Below, piece after piece: positions 1-6,541 of a DNA stretch of 14,627 bases (position 1 is the stretch's first letter; each line of letters begins with the position of its first letter). The notes beneath the pieces are model-generated. The model was not told the origin of the DNA. It saw nothing but the letters and a program-made list of their open reading frames with translations, and searched no databases. The position numbers and the translations under genes are program-made. This DNA comes from Prevotella sp. UBA3288. GTDB taxonomy: Bacteria; Bacteroidota; Bacteroidia; Bacteroidales; Bacteroidaceae. The stretch is taken from NCBI GenBank assembly GCA_002361655.1, contig DETM01000015.1, forward strand, positions 1,051 to 15,677. The letters run 5' to 3'.

Positions 1-234
1 TTCCGTCAAAGTGCCATCCAAGGCATCATGAAGCGTGTGAAGGCGAAGGGCGCCAATATCATCATCTATGAGCCTACGCTGAAGGATGGTGAGACGTTCT
101 TTGGGTCGAAGATTGTGAACAATCTCGATGAGTTTAAGAAGCAGAGTGATGCGATTATTGCCAATCGCTACGACGAGGCACTGGATGATGTTCAGGAGAA
201 GGTCTATACTCGCGATATTTTCAAGAGAGATTAA
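1..234 (+). CDS. ugd: UDP-glucose 6-dehydrogenase, C-terminal fragment (5' end outside window)
   Basis: The reading frame is open from the first base and ends at TAA (232-234), giving the last 77 residues. This is the C-terminal UDP-binding domain of the UDP-glucose/GDP-mannose dehydrogenase family, which makes UDP-glucuronate from UDP-glucose with two NAD+ in the cytoplasm, feeding capsule or exopolysaccharide synthesis. The stretch beginning [12 protein letters not shown] and the ending VYTRDIF closely resemble the C-terminus of E. coli Ugd as I remember it (SSIQGIMKRIKAKG, VYTRDLF). The internal [14 protein letters not shown] segment fits the same place. The NAD domain and catalytic Cys lie upstream of the window, so activity cannot be judged. 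The gene converges on the transporter gene 53 bp downstream. No convincing terminator hairpin is visible; the gap holds ACGAAT repeats. Confidence 0.9.
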   Translation, partial: FRQSAIQGIMKRVKAKGANIIIYEPTLKDGETFFGSKIVNNLDEFKKQSDAIIANRYDEALDDVQEKVYTRDIFKRD

Positions 235-239
235 CGAAC

Positions 240-264
240 ACGAATTGCACGAATTGACACGAAT
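240..264. repeat. Short ACGAATTG repeat cluster between convergent genes
   Basis: ACGAATTG occurs at 240-247 and 249-256, followed by CACGAAT at 258-264, and an ACGAAC precedes them at 234-239. Similar runs of 'cacgaatt' units occur between genes in Bacteroidales genomes in my recollection, which would make this a dispersed intergenic element. From this window alone only the local repetition is shown. Confidence 0.45.
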
Positions 265-287
265 ATGACGCAGGAAGAGGCATGGAT

Positions 288-1208
288 TCAGAAATTCCGA
301 TACAACCACGCCACGGTGGCTCCCGACAGGTTGTGCCACACGCTGAAGATGGCTCCGGGGATGGTGGCCAGCGGATAGGCGGCGAAATGGATGGTGGCCA
401 GACTGCTGGCCAGGCCTGAGTTCTGCATGCCCACCTCGATGGAGATGGCGCGCTTCTTCGGGTCCGACAGTCGGAGCAGATGCCCGACGAGATAGCCCAG
501 TGCGAGTCCGCAGACATTGTGGAGCACGACCACCAGCACGATAATCAGTCCGCCGGCCAGCAGTTTGGCAGCATTGGCGGCGATGACGATAGCGACGATG
601 AAGGCGATGGCCAGCGACGAGAAGGCCGGCAGATAGTCGGTGATACGCTCGGTGAATCGCGGCCACAGCCATTTTACTAACAGACCGACGGCGATGGGTA
701 CGATGACCACCCACAAAATGCTGAGAAACATACTGCCCACATTCACGTTGACGCTCTTGCCCGCCAGCATCCATGTGAGCAGGGGGGTAAGGAAAGGGGC
801 GAGTAGGGTAGAGACGCCTGTCATGCCCACCGACAGCGCCAGGTCGCCCTTGGCCAGATAGGTGATGACGTTGGAGGCCGTGCCTCCGGGACAGCAGCCC
901 ACGAGCACTACACCCAGTGCCAGCGCCTCGTCGAGCGAGAAGAGTCGCGTCAGCGCCCAAGCCAGCAGCGGCATCACCGTGAACTGTGCCAGACAGCCCG
1001 TGATGACATCCTTTGGGCGACTGAATACAATGCGGAAGTCGTGGAGGTTGAGCGTCAGCCCCATGCCAAACATTACCACGCCCAGCAGGTAGTTGATCAC
1101 CGTGGGCGGAATTTGCCCGAGTGTTGCGGGAAAGGCCAATGCTAGCACGGCGGCAGCCAGTACCAGCACGGCCATGTAGTCGGAGATATAATGACAAAGT
1201 TTTTTCAT
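288..1208 (-). CDS. Bile acid:sodium symporter (BASS) family transporter
   Basis: This 306-residue protein is almost entirely hydrophobic, with about eight to ten membrane segments (for example residues 12-30, 36-54, 68-90, 159-178, 196-213, 219-242), as in the BASS/SBF family of Na+-coupled carriers for organic anions. Family motifs are visible: GCCPGGTASNVITYLAKGD at about 104-122 (the conserved GG-SN crossing region) and EVGMQNSGLA at 258-267, matching the second Na+/substrate crossover helix. The length is usual for bacterial members. Substrates in bacteria range from bile acids to pantoate and other keto or organic acids, and nothing here fixes the substrate. The start at 1208 begins MKKLCHY, right before the first helix. 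It is divergent from hrpB and likely transcribed from the -7 box at 1253-1260. Confidence 0.87.
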   Translation of the reverse strand: MKKLCHYISDYMAVLVLAAAVLALAFPATLGQIPPTVINYLLGVVMFGMGLTLNLHDFRIVFSRPKDVITGCLAQFTVMPLLAWALTRLFSLDEALALGVVLVGCCPGGTASNVITYLAKGDLALSVGMTGVSTLLAPFLTPLLTWMLAGKSVNVNVGSMFLSILWVVIVPIAVGLLVKWLWPRFTERITDYLPAFSSLAIAFIVAIVIAANAAKLLAGGLIIVLVVVLHNVCGLALGYLVGHLLRLSDPKKRAISIEVGMQNSGLASSLATIHFAAYPLATIPGAIFSVWHNLSGATVAWLYRNF

Positions 1209-1252
1209 TCTGTTTCTGGTGTATATTGATAAATGTTCCTAAATCGAAGACG

Positions 1253-1260
1253 CAAAATTA
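1253..1260 (-). promoter_or_regulatory. -7 box for the BASS transporter gene
   Basis: On the minus strand this reads TAATTTTG, a full match to the Bacteroidetes primary sigma -7 consensus TAnnTTTG. It lies 44 bp upstream of the transporter start codon. No TTTG -33 box is present at the usual 19-21 bp spacing. The expected -33 position (about 1280-1284) falls on the -7 box of the opposing hrpB promoter. Confidence 0.6.
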
Positions 1261-1281
1261 CGAAAAATCCAGTAAAGTTAG

Positions 1282-1289
1282 TATCTTTG
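1282..1289 (+). promoter_or_regulatory. -7 box for hrpB
   Basis: TATCTTTG matches the Bacteroidetes -7 consensus TAnnTTTG exactly and lies 35 bp before the hrpB start, giving a leader of about 30 nt. The expected -33 position (about 1258-1261) reads TTAC, a poor match, and it overlaps the -7 box of the divergent transporter promoter. Confidence 0.6.
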
Positions 1290-1324
1290 CATCGATTTTT
1301 ATACATCATTAAGAAAAGGATGCA

Positions 1325-3835
1325 ATGATGACCGACCGACTGAAACGGGAATTGGAACGGCTGCCCGTGGCGACAATAGCAGCGGCGCTCAATGAGACGT
1401 TGCTCACCGCTACGGCAGTGGTTGTGACGGCGGCACCGGGAGCCGGCAAGTCAACATTGCTGCCACTGACGATGCTGCTCAGTATGTTATCCGAGCGCAA
1501 TTCCGGCAATACATCGTTTGTTGTCGACGGAAAGATTATTGTGCTGGAACCCCGACGGGTGGCGGCACGCCAGATAGCGGCGCGCATGGCGTGGCTCATG
1601 GGCGAAAGCGTGGGCGAGACTGTGGGCTATCGGATAAGGTTCGAGAGTCGGGTGAGTGACCGGACACGCATCGAAGTGGTGACCGAAGGCGTACTGACGC
1701 GCATGTTGCTCGACGACCCAGCCTTAGAAGGTGTTGCTGCGGTGGTGTTCGACGAGTTTCACGAGCGGAGCCTGAACACCGACGAGGCATTTGCCCTGAC
1801 GCGACAATGCCAGCAGTTGCTGCGCGACGACCTGCGCCTGGTGGTGATGTCGGCAACGATAGATACCGCTGCACTCGTTGATGCCCTACACTGTCCGGTG
1901 TTGGAGAGCGAAGGACGGATGTTTCCCGTCGAGGTCATCCATACAGCAGAAGAGGCAGACGTTCAGAATGTGTCGCCACTGACGGCCAGAACCATCTTGC
2001 AGGCTCATCGTGAGCATGAGGGCGATATTCTGGCGTTCCTACCGGGAGAGGGCGAAATACGTCGCGTGGAGGAGATGATAGCGGATAGTCTTGACGGCAC
2101 GAAGGTATTCCCGCTATACGGTATGCTGTCGAACGACGAGCAGGCACGGGCCATCGCTCCGAGTGCGCCTGGCGAACGGAAGGTGGTGCTGGCTACACCC
2201 ATTGCCGAGACATCGCTCACCATCGAGGGTGTGCGCGTGGTGGTGGACAGCGGACTGCATAGAAAAATGGTGTTCGACGCCCGTAGCGGACTGAGCCACC
2301 TGGAGACCGTGCGCATCTCGATGGATATGGCGACGCAGCGCACGGGACGTGCCGGACGCGTGGCTCCTGGCGTATGTTACCGACTGTGGAGCAAAGGCAC
2401 CGAGGCACGGATGGAAACGGTGCGGCGGCCGGAGATACAGGATGCCGACCTCACGTCGTTGGTGCTCGATGCCGCCATCTGGGGTGAGCGCGAAGTGGAG
2501 CGTCTGCCGTGGCTGACACCACCGCCCAAGTCGTCTGTAGTCCATGCCCGCACACTGTTGCAATCGCTTGGCGCATTGGATGAGGCGAGCAAGGTGACAC
2601 AGCAAGGCAAAGCACTGTCGAAACTGCCTTGTCATCCACGTATTGCACGTATGTTGCTCATGGCAGACAGCCCTGAACGCAAATCTCTTGCTGCCGACAT
2701 CGCCGCCCTCTTAGAAAAGAAAGACCCGTTGGCCGGCAGCGGTGATATTTCTATCGCCACCCGTCTCGATGCCCTGCGACGCGAACGCAGAAACGGACAC
2801 GGAGGCCGCTGGGGGCGCATCATCAAGATTGCCCGCCAGTATGCTGAGATGATTCATGCCAAAGACGACGACACCACCGTCAATCCCTACGAAGCAGGTG
2901 CGCTCCTGGCCTCTGCCTATCCCGAACGCATAGGAAAAGTGTGGAAAGAGGGTGTGGGAGTATATCAACTATCGAATGGCGCCTTGGTCTCGATTGAAAG
3001 CCAGGCGGAAAGCGACTGGATAGTCGCAGCCTCGATGCACCGCAAACAAGGCGGCATCGGAAAGGTGTTCTTAGCCAGCGTCGTTGCCCCCGACGACCTA
3101 CTACCTTACTCTACCAAGCGCGAGAACATCTATTGGGACGGTAAGGCCGGCACCATCGTGGCCCGTCAGGAGCATCGCATCGGAGCCATCCTGTTAGACG
3201 AGAAACCTCTGTCGTGCGACCACCGCGAGACTATACAGCGCACCATCTGCGAGGCCATCGTCAAAGACGGTCCCTCGATGCTCAATTTCTCTGATGAGGT
3301 ACAGAACCTGCAGCGGCGCATTGCCTTCGTCGCTGCCCGTCATCCTGAATTAGGCCTTCCCTCAGTCGACAACGATTCGCTCTGCCGGCGTGCACTCGAA
3401 TGGGGACCGCTCTTTATCGGACGTGCCACCACTACGGCAGAACTAAAGAAACTCGACCTCAAGGAAATCATCTGGAGCGGCCTCTCCTACGACCAACAGC
3501 AGACGATAGACCGCTTGGCACCAACCCACATCGTCGTGCCCACCGGCAGTCGCATTCGTTTAGAATACCGCATAGGTGCTGAGGTGCCTGTGCTGCGTGT
3601 CCGTCTGCAAGAGTGCTTTGGTCTCATAGACACCCCACAGGCTGACGGCACTCCCGTGCTGATGGAACTGCTCTCGCCCGGTTTCAAGCCCGTGCAACTC
3701 ACCAGCGACCTGCGCAATTTCTGGCAGGAAACCTATTTCGACGTGCGCAAGGAACTGCGTCGCCGCTATCCCAAGCACGCCTGGCCCGACAATCCCCTGG
3801 ATGCCGAGCCTACAAGAGGTGTAAAGCGGAAATAA
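1325..3835 (+). CDS. hrpB: ATP-dependent helicase HrpB (DEAH-like)
   Basis: An 836-residue superfamily 2 helicase of the HrpB type, predicted cytoplasmic. Visible motifs are Walker A APGAGKST (37-44), EPRRVAARQIA (75-85, motif Ia), DEFH (143-146; the usual HrpB variant of DEAH), SAT (176-178), TPIAETSLTI (291-300) and QRTGRAGR (338-345, motif VI). The HA2-like region and the HrpB-specific C-terminal domain follow, with the C-terminal ...FWQETYFDVRKELRRRYPKHAWP typical of the family. The length is close to E. coli HrpB. The biological role of HrpB is poorly defined: RNA helicase-like by sequence, no firm substrate. Two ATG codons lie in tandem (1325 and 1328) and either could be used. It converges with yraN, with only 22 bp between the stop codons. 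That junction contains a weak 5-bp hairpin (GGTAA/TTACC, 3849-3862) and no clear terminator. Confidence 0.93.
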   Translation: MMTDRLKRELERLPVATIAAALNETLLTATAVVVTAAPGAGKSTLLPLTMLLSMLSERNSGNTSFVVDGKIIVLEPRRVAARQIAARMAWLMGESVGETVGYRIRFESRVSDRTRIEVVTEGVLTRMLLDDPALEGVAAVVFDEFHERSLNTDEAFALTRQCQQLLRDDLRLVVMSATIDTAALVDALHCPVLESEGRMFPVEVIHTAEEADVQNVSPLTARTILQAHREHEGDILAFLPGEGEIRRVEEMIADSLDGTKVFPLYGMLSNDEQARAIAPSAPGERKVVLATPIAETSLTIEGVRVVVDSGLHRKMVFDARSGLSHLETVRISMDMATQRTGRAGRVAPGVCYRLWSKGTEARMETVRRPEIQDADLTSLVLDAAIWGEREVERLPWLTPPPKSSVVHARTLLQSLGALDEASKVTQQGKALSKLPCHPRIARMLLMADSPERKSLAADIAALLEKKDPLAGSGDISIATRLDALRRERRNGHGGRWGRIIKIARQYAEMIHAKDDDTTVNPYEAGALLASAYPERIGKVWKEGVGVYQLSNGALVSIESQAESDWIVAASMHRKQGGIGKVFLASVVAPDDLLPYSTKRENIYWDGKAGTIVARQEHRIGAILLDEKPLSCDHRETIQRTICEAIVKDGPSMLNFSDEVQNLQRRIAFVAARHPELGLPSVDNDSLCRRALEWGPLFIGRATTTAELKKLDLKEIIWSGLSYDQQQTIDRLAPTHIVVPTGSRIRLEYRIGAEVPVLRVRLQECFGLIDTPQADGTPVLMELLSPGFKPVQLTSDLRNFWQETYFDVRKELRRRYPKHAWPDNPLDAEPTRGVKRK

Positions 3836-3857
3836 GTGTGCAGGTGTCGGTAATGTT

Positions 3858-4529
3858 TTACCTCATGATGTCAACATCTTCTATGTGGTTGATGACGGGG
3901 TGGGGTGTATCGAGTGAGCCTACCACGGTGATGATGTCGAAACGGATGGGATTGTCAATCTTACGGTATTTCACATAATGGTTGATGGCGTGACGCAGGT
4001 TGCGACGTTTCTTCCAATCCACAGCCTGTTCGGGTGCTATGAAGTTGGTGTTGCGGCGTGTCTTAACCTCCACGAACACGATGGTGTCATCCTGTTGTGC
4101 GATGATGTCGATGTCGCGATGGCCGGAGTGCCAGTCGCGTTCTAGGATGATGTACTCGTTGTCGCGCAGGTAGTCGACAGCCACTTCTTCACCCCAGACA
4201 CCCATTTGCGAGTGTTCGGAGATTTCATCGAACCCCGCCTTCTTGGTGTGCTTCTTCTTCAGCAGTTGCACGCAGCGATCGAAGGCAGGCTGCACCCATC
4301 CGTCACGGTCGGGCACGTTGGGTAGTAGCCGTTCCAATGCCAAAAAGATCTTGTTGGCCTCCTCTGTACGCCCCTCGTTGATGCAGTATTTGAGCATGTC
4401 AACCGCTGTCCAGAACATAGCAGACGTTGCCTGCGGACTCTTGTCCGAGGCATATAACTGTCGGGCGGTCTCGTAAGCCTGCTCTTTCAGGCCTTGTTTG
4501 CGAAGTTCAAAAATTTCTTTTGCAGTCAT
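3858..4529 (-). CDS. yraN: YraN/UPF0102-family nuclease-fold protein with helical N-terminal extension
   Basis: The protein has 223 residues in two parts. Residues about 107-223 are a YraN (UPF0102) domain with the restriction-endonuclease-like fold: GVWGEEVAVDYL (110-121), then HRDIDIIA with D139/D141, then VFVEVKTR with E154 and K156, forming the D...ExK active-site pattern. Typical YraN proteins are about 115-130 residues, so residues 1-100 are extra. This part is helical, with a pattern (ELRKQGLKEQAYETARQLY; EEANKIFLALERLLPN) resembling TPR-like repeats, and I recall similar extensions in Prevotella/Bacteroides homologues. YraN function is not established; a role in DNA processing or repair is only suggested by the fold. 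It has its own promoter (4677-4708) and a leader of about 140 nt. A 5-codon ORF (4526-4543) overlaps its start codon as ATGA. Confidence 0.85.
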   Translation of the reverse strand: MTAKEIFELRKQGLKEQAYETARQLYASDKSPQATSAMFWTAVDMLKYCINEGRTEEANKIFLALERLLPNVPDRDGWVQPAFDRCVQLLKKKHTKKAGFDEISEHSQMGVWGEEVAVDYLRDNEYIILERDWHSGHRDIDIIAQQDDTIVFVEVKTRRNTNFIAPEQAVDWKKRRNLRHAINHYVKYRKIDNPIRFDIITVVGSLDTPHPVINHIEDVDIMR

Positions 4530-4543
4530 TGCTTTTGGTTCAT
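4526..4543 (-). other. Possible 5-codon upstream ORF overlapping the yraN start
   Basis: ATG at 4543-4541 opens a frame encoding MNQKQ that ends in TGA at 4528-4526, sharing ATGA with the yraN start. This arrangement could couple translation of yraN to that of the mini-ORF, but such a short frame may occur by chance. Confidence 0.2.
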
Positions 4544-4580
4544 GTTGCTATTTCAATAGTTAGGCGCATAAATAACAGTA

Positions 4581-4616
4581 GAAAACAAAAGCGACGGACT
4601 TCACAGCCGATCGCTT
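4581..4616 (-). terminator. Terminator-like hairpin with U-rich tail inside the yraN leader
   Basis: On the minus strand AAGCGA pairs with TCGCTT and CGG pairs with CCG, with one bulged base and a 9-nt loop (stem 4589-4597 with 4607-4616). The 3' side is followed by TTGTTTTC, giving a U-rich run. The shape fits an intrinsic terminator read leftward. The nearest upstream gene stop is 184 bp away and a promoter lies in between, so it more likely ends or attenuates the yraN leader than the helicase operon. Confidence 0.5.
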
Positions 4617-4672
4617 CTATCTTCAATAGGTATTAGTTCTTTTAAGGTAAAAAGATTGTTTTCAGGATAACG
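4582..4672 (-). ncRNA. Candidate yraN leader/attenuated transcript or ~90-nt small RNA
   Basis: Between the strong promoter at 4677-4708 and the hairpin at 4589-4616 lies about 60 nt of A/U-rich leader, followed by the hairpin and a U-rich tail. A transcript starting near 4670-4673 and stopping after the hairpin would be about 90 nt. Readthrough would instead continue into yraN, whose ATG is 52 nt further on. I see no resemblance to the SRP RNA tetraloop region, tmRNA or tRNA. Existence of the RNA is inferred only from the promoter-terminator pairing. Confidence 0.3.
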
Positions 4673-4676
4673 TGAG

Positions 4677-4708
4677 CAAAGTTAAACCTTTTTTTTGAAA
4701 TGGCCAAA
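4677..4708 (-). promoter_or_regulatory. Complete Bacteroidetes-type promoter upstream of yraN
   Basis: On the minus strand TTTG (4708-4705) and TAACTTTG (4684-4677) are separated by exactly 20 nt, matching the Bacteroidetes sigma-AB consensus TTTG-N19-21-TAnnTTTG. The spacer and upstream flank are A/T-rich with A-tracts. This is the only promoter here with both boxes intact. Transcription should start near 4670-4673, giving a leader of about 140 nt before yraN. Confidence 0.75.
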
Positions 4709-4748
4709 TTTTTCAAGAACTTTTTTTGATAAAAATCAATGTGTGGGG

Positions 4749-4760
4749 GCACAATTGTGC
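4749..4760. promoter_or_regulatory. Perfect 12-bp palindrome, possible operator
   Basis: GCACAATTGTGC is a perfect inverted repeat centred about 84 bp upstream of the predicted yraN transcription start and about 45 bp beyond the helicase stop codon. A site of this size could bind a dimeric regulator. As RNA it would form only a 4-bp stem with an AATT loop, and the T-run lies on the plus side, where no gene needs terminating. No regulator is assigned. Confidence 0.25.
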
Positions 4761-4799
4761 TTTTGTTGCGTAATTTTTACTAAAAAAGCGTATAAAAGC

Positions 4800-6530
4800 C
4801 TACTTTTTCAGTTTGTTAAGCCTGCGCTTGGCATCATGGGCTTCGGGGTATAATTCGAGGGCTTTCTCGTAGTTGCGAATAGCGGCCTCACGCATATCTT
4901 CCTGTTCGCACTCCTTGCCTAAGAGTGTATATTCGGCAGCCAAGCGTTTTAGGGTGTTCTCTCGCTGTTGACGCTCAGTCGTCAAAGCATCTATCTCGGC
5001 TTTCTGTTTGTTAATAATTGCCAGTTTACGGCGAATAAAACGCCGGGCCACTGGCTTTTCGATGTCGTAGCGGCTATGTATGGCCTTGATGAAATGGTCA
5101 AGAAAGGTGTCGAAGTCGCCATGGTCGAAGGCTTTGATAGCATCGTGGTATTCGCGGTCGGCTTTGCCTTCCTGCATAGCCTGACTGATGAGTGTCTGAT
5201 CATTATAACGTCGTGCGAACTGTACCACTTCGCCCCGTACAAAGATGTCCTGTTGGCGGATGGGAGCCACCAGCGTGATGCCGTCAAAGGAGGTGCAGCG
5301 AGACAGAGCCACATAGGTCTGTCCGCCAGCAAATGCACCGCCCGTAAAGTCTATCTTCACCTGTTTGAAGGTGAGACCTTGACTCTTATGCACGGTGATG
5401 GCCCATGCCAGACGTAGGGGAAACTGGGTGTAAGTACCCAATAGTTGCTCTTCGATTTTCTGTTCTTTTTCGTTGAAGGTGTAGCGCATATTCTCCCATA
5501 CCTCCCGTTCAACATCATGGCTGACTCCCTCTTCTGTTTGCACTGTGATAATGCCTTCATCCTCATCAATAGCGGTAACGATGCCAAGAGTACCATTGAC
5601 CCATCGTTTCTCCTTGTCGTTCTTGATGAAGATAATCTGTGCACCCGGTTTGACACGTAGTTCCATCGGCGTGGGCAGCGAAGCATCGGGGAAGTCACCC
5701 TCGGTATGGCCATAGAACACGGTGGGAGAGCCCTCAAGGCATTGGAGCCGTTCCTCGTTGATATAGTCAACGGTGTCACGACGGGTAGCCAATGTGATGG
5801 TGAGAGAGGCATCATTCGATGTATGCGGTCGTGAAATGGCATCACTCGTGATGACTCGTCTGTTGAGGTTGTCCAAATCAGCGGGTGTTGCAAGGTTCTG
5901 ACGTATACGGTCGAGCAGTTTGATAAACTGGTCATCTCGTTGGCGATACACCTTTTTCAGTTCGATGCTGACCAGTTGCAAATGCTGCCACACCTTTGCG
6001 TTGAAAAAATAGGCCGACTGATAGAAAGGGCGCAGTAACTGTCGGTCTTCTTCTTTAAGAACGGGCTCCAACTGGAAGATATCGCCTACGAGCAATAGTT
6101 GTTTGCCTCCGAACGGCTCGTAAGTTCGAGTATAGATGCGTAGCACCTTGTCGATGAAGTCGATGATGTCTGCACGGACCATCGATATCTCGTCAATGAT
6201 GATGAGATCGACCTCCCGGAGCAGTTTACGCTGTGCGCTGGTGTATTTGAGCGTCTCTTTGATATGACGGCGGTCGTATCTGGTGTCGTTGGGAAGCAGA
6301 GGGTGGAAGGGCAGTTTGAAGAAACTGTGGAGCGTGGCACCACCGGCGTTGATGGCAGCGATGCCTGTCGGAGCCAGTATGACATGTTTCTTCTTGGTAT
6401 GCTTCGACACGTAGCGCAGAAAGGTGGACTTGCCCGTGCCGGCCTTGCCTGTCAGGAAAAGGGAGCGCCGGGTATAGTTGACAATCTGGAGGGCGTCATG
6501 CCACTCTTTGTTTTCGAGATCCAGTTCCAT
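4800..6530 (-). CDS. Pif1/RecD-like superfamily 1 helicase with C-terminal TPR-like tail
   Basis: A 576-residue AAA/SF1 DNA helicase. Walker A is GKAGTGKS (28-35), motif Ia APTGIAAINAGGATLHSFF (53-71, typical of Pif1), Walker B LIIIDEISMV (109-118) and motif III GDIFQL (149-154). The UvrD_C_2-type end has WAITVHKSQGLTF (376-388) and GGQTYVALSRC (402-412). After the helicase core (about 1-440), residues 500-576 form a helical or coiled-coil stretch rich in K, E and Q. It ends in a unit (REAAIRNYEKALELYPEAHDAKRRL) that looks like one tetratricopeptide repeat. It presumably unwinds 5'-tailed DNA or G-quadruplex-like structures, as known for Pif1; the target here is unknown. It starts 11 bp after the PBP1A stop, so it is probably the last gene of the lpxD operon. 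Confidence 0.88.
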   Translation of the reverse strand: MELDLENKEWHDALQIVNYTRRSLFLTGKAGTGKSTFLRYVSKHTKKKHVILAPTGIAAINAGGATLHSFFKLPFHPLLPNDTRYDRRHIKETLKYTSAQRKLLREVDLIIIDEISMVRADIIDFIDKVLRIYTRTYEPFGGKQLLLVGDIFQLEPVLKEEDRQLLRPFYQSAYFFNAKVWQHLQLVSIELKKVYRQRDDQFIKLLDRIRQNLATPADLDNLNRRVITSDAISRPHTSNDASLTITLATRRDTVDYINEERLQCLEGSPTVFYGHTEGDFPDASLPTPMELRVKPGAQIIFIKNDKEKRWVNGTLGIVTAIDEDEGIITVQTEEGVSHDVEREVWENMRYTFNEKEQKIEEQLLGTYTQFPLRLAWAITVHKSQGLTFKQVKIDFTGGAFAGGQTYVALSRCTSFDGITLVAPIRQQDIFVRGEVVQFARRYNDQTLISQAMQEGKADREYHDAIKAFDHGDFDTFLDHFIKAIHSRYDIEKPVARRFIRRKLAIINKQKAEIDALTTERQQRENTLKRLAAEYTLLGKECEQEDMREAAIRNYEKALELYPEAHDAKRRLNKLKK

Positions 6531-6541
6531 GTCTATAGGTG

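Noticed and set aside
240..264. ACGAATTG repeats as a CRISPR fragment
   Set aside because: Units are 8-9 bp with no spacers of fixed length and no cas genes nearby.
3836..3862. GGTAA/TTACC hairpin as a shared bidirectional terminator for hrpB and yraN
   Set aside because: The stem is only 5 bp and has no T-run on either side, so it is too weak to call.
4741..4770. Palindrome plus T-run read as a plus-strand terminator
   Set aside because: No plus-strand gene ends nearby; hrpB ends 900 bp upstream and the intervening genes are on the minus strand. The stem would be only 4 bp.
5357..5935. 192-codon minus-strand frame inside the Pif1-like helicase gene
   Set aside because: It is an alternate-frame shadow of a clearly coding region with intact helicase motifs.
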